Below, one piece after another: positions 57,183 through 64,000 of a stretch of 64,000 nucleotides of DNA; position 1 is the first letter of the stretch; the number at the start of each line of letters is the position of its first letter. Location of the stretch: the NCBI GenBank assembly GCA_902573325.1, contig CACGJH010000001.1:62001-126000 (forward strand). Reading direction: 5' to 3'. The notes beneath the pieces were generated by a model. That model saw only the letters and a program-made list of their open reading frames with translations. It had not been told where the DNA came from and did not search any database. The translations under genes were made by a program, and so were the position numbers. Origin of the DNA: an uncultured Alphaproteobacteria bacterium (GTDB lineage Bacteria > Pseudomonadota > Alphaproteobacteria > HIMB59 > GCA-002718135).

Positions 57183-57270
57183 GGGAGGATTGAGGGCAAA
57201 TAAATTGCTAATCCAGTCAGATCTGAAAAGAAGCAGCTGTAACAATCTTGTTTGGGTCTCAACTCCTTCC
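57183..57270 (+). ncRNA. ffs: Signal recognition particle RNA (4.5S, bacterial small type)
   Basis: The SRP RNA pairs with Ffh to target membrane proteins co-translationally. The 5' arm GGGAGGATTGAG pairs with the 3' arm CTCAACTCCTTCC, and the conserved apical domain is seen at about 57215-57240 (CAGTCAGATCTGAAAAGAAGCAGCTG), with the asymmetric-loop motif AGAAGCAGC and symmetric-loop GTCAG. The apical hairpin TCT-GAAA-AGA replaces E. coli TCC-GGAA-GGA with a compensatory pair change. A possible -10 TATATT is at 57171-57176. The location before dnaX is conserved in many bacteria. Ends are estimated from the pairing. Confidence 0.92.
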
Positions 57271-57280
57271 ATTAATTATA

Positions 57281-58969
57281 ATGACAGAAGAAAAAAAATA
57301 TAAAGTTTTAGCTAGAAAATACAGACCACAAAAATTTGAAGATTTAATTGGTCAAGAATTATTAGTAAAAATTCTATCAAACGCTATTAATAATGACCGG
57401 CTAGCTCACGCATATATTCTAACAGGTGTCAGAGGTGTTGGAAAAACTACCACTGCTAGACTTATAGCGATGAGTATTAATTGTAAGAATAGAGATAAAA
57501 AAAATTGTGAACCATGTGGAAACTGTGATTCGTGCAAATCAACAACTTCTGACAGTAATCTTGATGTTATTGAGATTGATGCAGCATCGAATACTGGAGT
57601 TGATGACATTAGAGAAATAATTGACAATGTAAAATATAAACCTGTTATCGGTGATTATAAAATATTTATAATTGATGAAGTTCATATGCTTTCAAAAAGT
57701 GCATTCAATGCTCTACTAAAAACTTTAGAAGAACCACCAGAACATGTTAAATTTATTTTTGCCACAACAGAAATAAAAAAAGTACCAATAACTGTTCTAT
57801 CAAGGTGTCAGAGATTTGATCTACATAGAATAGAAAATAAAATTTTATCAGATCATTTATTAAAAATTTCCAAACTAGAAAATATTGCTATAGATTTAGA
57901 TGCTATTTCTTTAATTGTAAGATCAGCAGATGGCTCTGTAAGAGATGGTCTCAGTCTATTAGATCAAGCAATAACTAGTCCAAATGAAAAAGTTGACTCG
58001 CAAACTGTAATAAGCATGCTGGGATTAGCTGATAGAGAAAAAATATTTAACTTAATTGAAATTATTTTAGAAGGAGATGCTCTTGGTGCAATTAAAAAGT
58101 ATAAGGAGTTGTATGAGTTAGGGGCAGATATAGCAATGATATTTGATGAACTATTAAACGTAGTACATTTTCTTGTTCAAATAAAGATAGCACCAGATTT
58201 AAAAGATGACATTTATATTCCTGAATTTGAAAGAAATAAAGGAGCTGAATTGTCATCAAAAATGACATTAAATAATCTGAATATTATCTGGCAAATTTTA
58301 TTCAAAGGTTATCAAGAATTACAAAATAGCTCTCATTTATACCAACATGGAGAAATGATTATTTTAAGAATTATTTATTTACATGATGGTCCAAGTCCAG
58401 AAGATCTAATTAAAAAAATGAACAAAGAAGTAGTAAAAAAAGAACCCTTAGAAAAAAATCTTGAACTACAAAATGAATCTAATGAAAGTAGCAAAGTACT
58501 AAACTTTAATCAAAATAAAAAAGAAATTTTACCAAAAGAAAATGTAGATATAAAACATGTGCAAGACTTCAGACATTTTGTCGATATGTTTTTTAAAAAT
58601 AGAGAAGGATTACTTCATACTAAGCTATACAATGATGTGAAATTAGTATCTTTTAAAGAGGGAGAAGTTATCTTAAATACATTTAAAATTAATGATACTG
58701 CCTTTAATAGAACAGTTGCAAAATTAATCTCTAAATGGACAGGAAGAATATGGCAGATACATTCATCTACAAGTAATCTTGGAAAAAGTTTACATGAAGA
58801 GGATATTATTAATCAACAAAAAGAAATTGAAATAATGAAAAATCATCCAGAAGTAAAAAAAATATTAAATCAATTTCCTGAAAGTAAAATTCACGCTATC
58901 ACAGAACTAGGTGAAATAAATGATGATGACACAGATATAAATCAACCAAAGATAAAAAAGGAGAAATAA
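57281..58969 (+). CDS. dnaX: DNA polymerase III subunits gamma/tau
   Basis: DnaX is the clamp-loader ATPase that opens the beta clamp and, as tau, holds the replisome together. The protein (562 aa) starts MTEEKKYKVLARKYRPQKFEDLIGQ, has Walker A GVRGVGKT at 49-56, a four-cysteine zinc module (CKNRDKKNCEPCGNCDSCKS), DEVHMLSKSAFNALLKTLEEPP and the SRC arginine finger LSRCQRFDLHRI. Domain III ends near residue 375, and a Lys/Glu/Asn-rich linker precedes the tau-type C terminus. I use ATG 57281; a TTG at 57248 lies inside the SRP RNA. An A7 run after domain III may cause frameshifting. Confidence 0.97.
   Translation: MTEEKKYKVLARKYRPQKFEDLIGQELLVKILSNAINNDRLAHAYILTGVRGVGKTTTARLIAMSINCKNRDKKNCEPCGNCDSCKSTTSDSNLDVIEIDAASNTGVDDIREIIDNVKYKPVIGDYKIFIIDEVHMLSKSAFNALLKTLEEPPEHVKFIFATTEIKKVPITVLSRCQRFDLHRIENKILSDHLLKISKLENIAIDLDAISLIVRSADGSVRDGLSLLDQAITSPNEKVDSQTVISMLGLADREKIFNLIEIILEGDALGAIKKYKELYELGADIAMIFDELLNVVHFLVQIKIAPDLKDDIYIPEFERNKGAELSSKMTLNNLNIIWQILFKGYQELQNSSHLYQHGEMIILRIIYLHDGPSPEDLIKKMNKEVVKKEPLEKNLELQNESNESSKVLNFNQNKKEILPKENVDIKHVQDFRHFVDMFFKNREGLLHTKLYNDVKLVSFKEGEVILNTFKINDTAFNRTVAKLISKWTGRIWQIHSSTSNLGKSLHEEDIINQQKEIEIMKNHPEVKKILNQFPESKIHAITELGEINDDDTDINQPKIKKEK
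58435..58441 (+). other. Candidate -1 slippery heptamer A-AAA-AAA in dnaX
   Basis: The run of seven A is in the right phase for tandem -1 slippage: the zero-frame codons read GTA AAA AAA GAA, so the heptamer is X-XXY-YYZ. In the -1 frame seven codons follow before TGA at 58462-58464, which would give a product of about 394 aa ending just after the clamp-loader domain III, like E. coli gamma. No strong downstream hairpin or upstream Shine-Dalgarno stimulator is visible, and A-runs are common in this genome. Confidence 0.4.
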
Positions 58970-59292
58970 TGGTTAATTTAGGTAATATGATGAAGCAAGC
59001 TCAACAGTTGCAAAAAAAAATGGCTGAAGCACAGAATAAACTAAATGATATTGAAGTTGAGGGTACTTCTGGAGGAGGCCTTATTAAAGTAACAGCTACA
59101 GCAAAAGGTATATTTAAAAGAATTTCAATTGACGATAGCTTAATTAAACAAGATGAGAAAGAAATACTTGAAGATCTGATCGTCGCTGCAATAAATGATG
59201 CCAAAGAAAAAGGAGAAGCCGCAGCCCAAGAAGAAATGAAAAATCTTACAGGTGGCCTACCATTACCTCCAGGAATGAAACTTCCTTTCTAA
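58969..59292 (+). CDS. ybaB: YbaB/EbfC-family nucleoid-associated protein
   Basis: This is a small DNA-binding protein (107 aa) usually encoded between dnaX and recR. It has the N-terminal helix with MMKQAQQLQKKMAEAQNKL, the EVEGTSGGGLIKVTATAKG strand region and a C-terminal GGLPLPPGMKLPF tail. The ATG overlaps the dnaX stop (TAATG). Confidence 0.95.
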   Translation: MVNLGNMMKQAQQLQKKMAEAQNKLNDIEVEGTSGGGLIKVTATAKGIFKRISIDDSLIKQDEKEILEDLIVAAINDAKEKGEAAAQEEMKNLTGGLPLPPGMKLPF

Positions 59293-59294
59293 AA

Positions 59295-59894
59295 ATGGAG
59301 CAATCCCCAATAGATAAATTAATAAATGATATTTCAAAACTTCCAGGATTAGGAAGAAGATCAGCTCAAAGAATTGCTCTTTTTTTATTAAAAAATAAAG
59401 ATAAAAATTTATCTCCTTTAATTGAGAGCTTAAACTTATCTTATAATAAAATTATTGAGTGTTCAGAATGTGGAAATATAGATATGGTAAATCCATGTAA
59501 TGTTTGTGCGAATCCTAAAAGGGATAAAGCAACAATTTGTGTTGTTGAGGATGTGTCAGATTTGTGGACATTTGAAAAAGTAGGATTTTATCGTGGCCTA
59601 TATAATGTTTTAGGTGGTTCATTATCTGCGATTCAAGGTATAGGAACTGATGAATTGAAAATAGAACATCTTCTAAAGAGAATTGAAACAAACAATGTTA
59701 AAGAAATTATTCTTGCCTTAAGTACAACTATGGAAGGACAAACAACATCTTTTGTAATTGCAGATAAACTAGAAAAATTTAAAGATTTAAATGTAACAAG
59801 ACTTGCACAAGGAATCCCTATGGGTGGAGAAGTACACTACTTAGATGAAAACACATTAAATACTGCATTCCAATCCAGAAAAAAAATTACATAA
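59295..59894 (+). CDS. recR: Recombination protein RecR
   Basis: RecR works with RecO and RecF to load RecA on gapped DNA. The protein (199 aa) has the helix-hairpin-helix LPGLGRRSAQRIALFLL, a four-cysteine zinc site (CSECGNIDMVNPCNVC) and a Toprim domain (TICVVEDVSDLWTFEKVGFYRGLYNVLGG). It is 2 bp after ybaB. If AddAB is truly absent, the RecFOR route would be the main presynaptic pathway. Confidence 0.96.
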   Translation: MEQSPIDKLINDISKLPGLGRRSAQRIALFLLKNKDKNLSPLIESLNLSYNKIIECSECGNIDMVNPCNVCANPKRDKATICVVEDVSDLWTFEKVGFYRGLYNVLGGSLSAIQGIGTDELKIEHLLKRIETNNVKEIILALSTTMEGQTTSFVIADKLEKFKDLNVTRLAQGIPMGGEVHYLDENTLNTAFQSRKKIT

Positions 59895-59900
59895 ATAATA

Positions 59901-60410
59901 ATGGATAAATTGCTTTACGTCCCAAATCCACTATTACGCCAAAAAGCAGATAAAATTCAATCTGTTGGAATTAAGGAAAAAGAAATTGCAAAAAAAATGA
60001 TGCAAATAATGATAAAAGCACCAGGTGTAGGTTTAGCAGCAAATCAAATTGGAATTCTGAAACAAATTGTGACTATATTTTTTGTAGATCAAAAGACTAA
60101 AAAAGAAACTCAATATATATTATATAACCCTAATATTGTCTCTTACTCTCAAGAGAAAATTGTTATGGAAGAGGGTTGTTTATCACTTCCTGAACAATTT
60201 GCAGAAATTGAGAGACCACAAAATATAGTAGTTGAATACTTAGATGAAAATAACAAACAAATAAAAAAAGAAGTTGGTGGAATTGAATCAAGAATTTTAC
60301 AACATGAAATTGATCATCTTTCTGGAAAGTTATTTGTAGATTATCTTTCTTCATTAAAAAGGAATATAATGATCAAAAAAGTCCAAAAATATTTAAAAAA
60401 CAAAAAATAA
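59901..60410 (+). CDS. def: Peptide deformylase
   Basis: Def removes the formyl group from new proteins. The 169-residue metalloenzyme has all three motifs: GVGLAANQIG, EEGCLSLPE with the metal-binding cysteine, and QHEIDHLSGKLF with both histidines and the catalytic glutamate. The stop shares a base with the fmt start, coupling formylation and deformylation. Confidence 0.96.
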   Translation: MDKLLYVPNPLLRQKADKIQSVGIKEKEIAKKMMQIMIKAPGVGLAANQIGILKQIVTIFFVDQKTKKETQYILYNPNIVSYSQEKIVMEEGCLSLPEQFAEIERPQNIVVEYLDENNKQIKKEVGGIESRILQHEIDHLSGKLFVDYLSSLKRNIMIKKVQKYLKNKK

Positions 60411-61333
60411 TGAATGATAAAAAAATAATTTTTATGGGTTCGCCTAAAATAGCTTCTGACTATCTTGAGGCTTTAATTAAAAGTAATTTCATAATTTCTG
60501 CAGTATTTTCACAACCCCCAAAAAAGAAATCTAGAGGAATGAAAATAATTGAATCTGAAGTCCATCAACTTGCAAGTAAGAACAAAATTGAGGTTTTTTG
60601 TCCAAATACGTTTGATAAAGATACTATTGGGACAGTGAAAAAATTAAATCCTGATTTAATTATTGTCATGGCGTACGGTAAAATATTGCCAAAAGATATT
60701 TTAGATTTACCAACATTTGGTTGTATCAATATCCATGTCTCTTTGTTGCCTAGATGGAGAGGTGCAGCCCCAATAGAACATTCTTTAATGAATGGCGATA
60801 AAGAGACTGGTATATCAATAATACAGCTAATCGAAAAATTAGATGCTGGACCAATTATTAATCAAAAAAAAGTAGATATAGAAGATGATTGTAATAAAAA
60901 TGAATTAAGTCAAAAATTAACAGAGGTTGGCATCAAATTATTAGTAGACACTATTCCTCTTATATTTGATAAAAAAATTTCTTATTCTGATCAGGATGAT
61001 AATTATGCAACATATGCAAATAAAATTTCTTCACTAAATAGAAAAATTAATTTTAATAAATCTGTAAATGAAGTTTTAAATCTTATAAGGGCACATTCAC
61101 CCAAACCTGGTGCTTGGTTTACTATACAAAATGAAAGAATTAAGATCATTAAAGCAAGAAAATCAAACTCTAACGGTAATGCATCGACAATTCTTAACGA
61201 GACATTTGATATTGGGTGCAATAATGGAAGTATTGAACCACTAATTTTACAAAGAGAAGGCAAAAATGCTATTTCTAAAGATGATTTTCTTCGAGGATAT
61301 AGTTTTAAGGTTAATGAAGTAATAAATGCCTAA
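60410..61333 (+). CDS. fmt: Methionyl-tRNA formyltransferase
   Basis: Fmt formylates initiator Met-tRNA using 10-formyl-THF. The protein (307 aa) begins KIIFMGSPKIASDYLEAL, has the formyl-THF site NIHVSLLPRWRGAAPIEHSLMNGDKETGISI and a C-terminal tRNA-binding domain with IRAHSPKPGAW. It overlaps truA by 8 bp; def-fmt-truA is a common order. Confidence 0.96.
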   Translation: MNDKKIIFMGSPKIASDYLEALIKSNFIISAVFSQPPKKKSRGMKIIESEVHQLASKNKIEVFCPNTFDKDTIGTVKKLNPDLIIVMAYGKILPKDILDLPTFGCINIHVSLLPRWRGAAPIEHSLMNGDKETGISIIQLIEKLDAGPIINQKKVDIEDDCNKNELSQKLTEVGIKLLVDTIPLIFDKKISYSDQDDNYATYANKISSLNRKINFNKSVNEVLNLIRAHSPKPGAWFTIQNERIKIIKARKSNSNGNASTILNETFDIGCNNGSIEPLILQREGKNAISKDDFLRGYSFKVNEVINA

Positions 61334-62060
61334 CTACAAAATAACATTAGAATATGATGGAACTAATTATGTTGGTTGGCAACGTCAAGAAAATGGTCCT
61401 TCCGTACAACAATTGGTTGAAGAGGCTATAGAAAAACTATCAAAACAAAAAATAACACTTTTTGGAGCTGGTCGAACAGATGCAGGCGTTCATGCAAGAG
61501 GACAAGTGGCCAATTTTGAATTAGAGCAACATTTTGATACTGATACTATTAGAGATGGCATTAATCATTATCTAAGACCCCAACCCATATCTATTTTACA
61601 TGCTGAAGAAGTAGATAAAGATTTTAATTCAAGATTTTCAGCAAAATTGAGATGGTATGAATACAAGATCTTAAATAGAAGATCGCCAATTACGTTAGAG
61701 CAAAACAAAGTTTGGTGTGTACATAAAAAAATAGATGCTGAAAAAATAATAAAACAATCACAACAATTTATAGGCAAATTTGATTTGTCTGCTTTTAGGT
61801 CAATAAATTGCCAATCCAAATCACCAATTAAATCTATTAATTCACTAGATATAAATTTTAATCATGATGAAATAAATTTTTTAATATCAGCTAAATCCTT
61901 TTTACATTCTCAAGTTAGAATCATGGTCGGTACACTGGTTGATATAGGACTTAGTAAAATAGAAAAATCTATTTCAGAAATTATTCAATCCAAAAAAAGA
62001 GAATATGCAGGAGTTACTGCACCACCTGAAGGATTATATTTATTGAAAATAGATTACTAA
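61326..62060 (+). CDS. truA: tRNA pseudouridine(38-40) synthase TruA
   Basis: TruA converts U38-40 of the tRNA anticodon stem to pseudouridine. The 244-residue protein has the catalytic aspartate in GAGRTDAGVHARGQVANFE, LRWYEYKILNRRSP, and SFLHSQVRIMVGTLVDIG near the end. Its stop overlaps the stop of the convergent CIA30-like gene by 4 bp. Confidence 0.96.
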   Translation: MPNYKITLEYDGTNYVGWQRQENGPSVQQLVEEAIEKLSKQKITLFGAGRTDAGVHARGQVANFELEQHFDTDTIRDGINHYLRPQPISILHAEEVDKDFNSRFSAKLRWYEYKILNRRSPITLEQNKVWCVHKKIDAEKIIKQSQQFIGKFDLSAFRSINCQSKSPIKSINSLDINFNHDEINFLISAKSFLHSQVRIMVGTLVDIGLSKIEKSISEIIQSKKREYAGVTAPPEGLYLLKIDY

Positions 62061-62620
62061 TAAAAGCCAATTTCTGATAAACAAATATCTGCTTGAAAAT
62101 CTTTAAATCCAGCAACTAGCCCTAATGTTTTGATATTCTGACCAACTAACTTTTTTGGTTGATAAGCATTTGATTTTTTAAATTCACTAAAGGGTGCTTT
62201 TATTACTGTCCACTCAGAATTAGTTTTAAAACTATACTTATAATATTGCCATGGAGCCATCGTCAAAGCGGTTCTTACATGAATTGAATACTCTTCATTA
62301 TTACCAAACACTTTAAAATAAACACCCTCAAACTCTTCTGTTGATATTGAAGGTTTTAATTGATTTCTTATTTGAATAAAGCCACCGTTATTTTCAGTCG
62401 TGACATCTCCTGTCATATGATAACAATTAACATCATTTACTTTTGATATGATCGCTTTACCCTGAGATAATCCACCCATTACTCCATCAGTAAAAAAGGC
62501 CCAATTTTGACCTTGAGAAGAAACTCCGGGTGTTTCTAAGTTATCTAGTATCATTGTATTCTGAGATTGAAGATTGGATGAAAAAAATAAAATAAAAACA
62601 AATATTATTAAACTTTTCAA
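62057..62620 (-). CDS. CIA30 / NDUFAF1-like protein with signal peptide
   Basis: This 187-residue protein belongs to the complex I intermediate-associated protein 30 fold, a carbohydrate-binding-like beta sandwich. Supporting text is VSSQGQNWAFFTDGVMGGLSQG, GGFIQIRNQL, YSIHVRTALTMAPWQYYKYSF and WTVIKAPFSEFKKS. The N terminus (LIIFVFILFFSSNLQSQ) looks like a Sec signal peptide, so the product is probably periplasmic, unlike matrix NDUFAF1. Its function in bacteria is unknown. It overlaps the DUF1289 gene by 4 bp. Confidence 0.8.
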   Translation of the reverse strand: MKSLIIFVFILFFSSNLQSQNTMILDNLETPGVSSQGQNWAFFTDGVMGGLSQGKAIISKVNDVNCYHMTGDVTTENNGGFIQIRNQLKPSISTEEFEGVYFKVFGNNEEYSIHVRTALTMAPWQYYKYSFKTNSEWTVIKAPFSEFKKSNAYQPKKLVGQNIKTLGLVAGFKDFQADICLSEIGFY

Positions 62621-62901
62621 TTTTTACGATTTTCTGCTAATTTTTTTTTGATAAGAGATAAACCCGTTTCAACTTTTGATTTATATGATTCTTCAAATGC
62701 TTTTAACTGCCAATCTGAAAATCTAGATTTTAGTTCAGATAAATTATTTTGTTTCCATTCATTAGAAGTATTTTCATCTTTCCAAATATCTTTTTCTTCA
62801 TTGGTTCTTCCACAACCGTAACAATATCCTGAGATTGGGTCAGTTTTACATACGCTAATGCAAGGCGAAGTTACTTTGTTCTGTTCCATGATAATATACA
62901 T
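62617..62901 (-). CDS. DUF1289-family small cysteine protein
   Basis: The small protein (94 aa) has the DUF1289 motif SPCISVCKTDPISGYCYGCGRTNEE, with four cysteines arranged C-x3-C...C-x2-C that probably bind a metal or Fe-S cluster, followed by IWKDEN and a basic C-terminal helix. An internal ATG at 62889 (MEQNKVTS) is an equally likely start. No function is known for the family; it often sits beside metabolic or tRNA-modification genes in alphaproteobacteria. Neither start has a Shine-Dalgarno. Confidence 0.83.
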   Translation of the reverse strand: MYIIMEQNKVTSPCISVCKTDPISGYCYGCGRTNEEKDIWKDENTSNEWKQNNLSELKSRFSDWQLKAFEESYKSKVETGLSLIKKKLAENRKN

Positions 62902-62950
62902 ATATTTTTTTTTAGTTTATTCCATTAAAACGATGTAAAACTTTAAAATT

Positions 62951-63916
62951 ATGACTGATTTTAGCTATTTAAATGTTGATAATGCTTATAAATTAATCAA
63001 CCAAAAGGTAACAAAAACTCCTTTGGTAACTAATGATTACATAAACAATCTTTTAGAAGCTGAAATTTATTTTAAACTTGAGAATTTACAAAATACTGGA
63101 TCATTTAAATTACGTGGAGCTATACATAAAATTACAAAATTAATAGAAACTGTAAAAGACTCAGGTGTAGTAGCATATTCATCAGGTAATCATGCACAGG
63201 CAGTTGCCTATGCATCTATGATTAATACTATTAGTGCAAAAATAATAATGCCTAAAACTGCACCTCAAATAAAAATTGAAAATACAAAAAAATATGGAGC
63301 AGAGGTAATATTATATGACACTTACTTTCAAAGTAGAGAAGAGATAGGAAATGAAATTCAAAAGAAGGATAATAGAGCTTTAATTAAACCCTATGATGAT
63401 AAAGATATAATTGCTGGTCAGGGAACTGCAGCTATCGAAATTGTAAATGATTTGAAAGAGCAATCAATTGAACCTGATCTGTATTTATGTTGTTGTGGAG
63501 GTGGAGGTCTTATTGCAGGAACATCAACATACTTAAAACATATTTACCCAAATATAAAATCATATTCTGTAGAGCCTGAAGAATTTGATGACACAAAAAG
63601 ATCTTTAGAAGCTGGTAAACTTATAGAAAATAAAAAAAATGCTAAATCTTTTTGTGATGCACTATTGGCACCAAAACCTGGTAATATAACTTTTCAAATT
63701 AATTCTAATAATCTTGAAGGAGGACTAAGTGTTTCTGATGAAGAAGTAACAAAAACTATAATTTTATTAGCTGAACAACTTAAAATAGTTGTGGAGCCAG
63801 GAGGAGCAGTTGCAGCTGCAGCAGCATTAAATAATAAAATTGATGTTAAAAATAAAAAAATTATAGTTATGATTTCTGGTGGTAATATCGATCTAAGTTT
63901 ATTTAATAAGTTATAA
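62951..63916 (+). CDS. PLP-dependent threonine/serine dehydratase
   Basis: This is a fold-type II PLP enzyme (321 aa). The PLP lysine is in NTGSFKLRGA, SSGNHAQAVAYA binds the cofactor pyridine/phosphate area, the phosphate loop is CCCGGGGLIAGT and the C-terminal serine is in MISGGNIDLSLF. There is no ACT regulatory domain, so it resembles catabolic threonine dehydratase, serine racemase or threo-3-hydroxyaspartate ammonia-lyase rather than biosynthetic IlvA. The exact substrate cannot be settled here. Its stop overlaps the next start by one base. Confidence 0.87.
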   Translation: MTDFSYLNVDNAYKLINQKVTKTPLVTNDYINNLLEAEIYFKLENLQNTGSFKLRGAIHKITKLIETVKDSGVVAYSSGNHAQAVAYASMINTISAKIIMPKTAPQIKIENTKKYGAEVILYDTYFQSREEIGNEIQKKDNRALIKPYDDKDIIAGQGTAAIEIVNDLKEQSIEPDLYLCCCGGGGLIAGTSTYLKHIYPNIKSYSVEPEEFDDTKRSLEAGKLIENKKNAKSFCDALLAPKPGNITFQINSNNLEGGLSVSDEEVTKTIILLAEQLKIVVEPGGAVAAAAALNNKIDVKNKKIIVMISGGNIDLSLFNKL

Positions 63917-64000
63917 TGAATCAATCAAATTTAAAAAAATTACAAAATCTATTAAAAGAAAAAGATACCGATATTTTTGTCATTAATAGAAGTGATGAAT
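63916..64000 (+). CDS. Aminopeptidase P-like protein (partial, N-terminal 28 codons)
   Basis: An open frame begins with ATG sharing one base with the preceding TAA and runs off the right edge. The visible part, LKKLQNLLKEKDTDIFVINRSDE, resembles the N terminus of Xaa-Pro aminopeptidases, where a helix is followed by a strand and an RADE-type motif. With only 28 codons this is a suggestion. Confidence 0.5.
   Translation, partial: MNQSNLKKLQNLLKEKDTDIFVINRSDE

Noticed and set aside
57248..57280. TTG start for dnaX giving 11 extra residues
   Set aside because: The TTG lies inside the 3' arm of the SRP RNA; the ATG at 57281 matches the family N terminus.

Overview
The window looks like a chromosomal segment of a streamlined, free-living marine alphaproteobacterium of the SAR11 / HIMB59 / AEGEAN-169 kind. 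The reasons are very high A+T content, near-total coding density (no gap between genes exceeds 279 bp, at 3115-3393), many start/stop overlaps, and gene neighbourhoods typical of Alphaproteobacteria: chvI-chvG...ahcY; tsaE-amgK-murU...trxA; aroA-cmk-rpsA-ihfB-pyrF-trpF-trpB-trpA-accD-folC; rnd-kdsD-lptC-lptA-lptB; cycM/kdsB-pheA. The exact clade cannot be fixed from this sequence alone. I see no insertion sequence, prophage, CRISPR array, rRNA or clear pseudogene.

Layout. 1-3114 (minus): class Ia ribonucleotide reductase nrdA-nrdB, with a NrdR-like box upstream. 3394-10705 (plus): two-component system chvI/chvG, S-adenosyl cycle (ahcY, metK), tsaE, an amgK/murU cell-wall-recycling pair and trxA. 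10697-23564 (minus): an unbroken 15-gene block running rnd to folC that mixes LPS export, Kdo synthesis, aromatic amino acids, ribosomal protein S1, IHF, pyrimidine, fatty-acid and folate genes. 23627-30606 (plus): a complex I NDUFA9-like protein and glutamate synthase gltD-gltB. 30603-34401: an ABHD10-like hydrolase and three LPS-type glycosyltransferases. 34558-41045 (plus): infC-rpmI-rplT-pheS-pheT-lepA, with a strong structured RNA upstream of rpmI. 41042-46381 (minus): a five-gene sugar-modification operon, the most accessory-looking part, lying beside a plus-strand tRNA-Ser(GGA) at 46452-46541. 46556-54918 (minus): a TPR-methyltransferase, a YejABEF-type peptide importer and a HisN-like phosphatase. 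54928-62060: membrane cytochrome c, then kdsB-pheA-ffs(SRP RNA)-dnaX-ybaB-recR-def-fmt-truA. 62057-64000: a CIA30-like exported protein, a DUF1289 protein, a PLP dehydratase and the start of an aminopeptidase P-like gene.

The window is mostly core housekeeping, so its interest lies in what has been trimmed and how genes are packed. Genes usually found at three conserved alphaproteobacterial junctions are absent there (hprK/PTS, addAB, rpoN/ptsN). All five convergent protein-coding pairs overlap at their stop codons, leaving no room for ordinary terminators. dnaX carries a correctly phased A-run that could give a short gamma-like product. The best candidates for something new are the rpmI leader RNA and the five-gene glycan operon next to tRNA-Ser.
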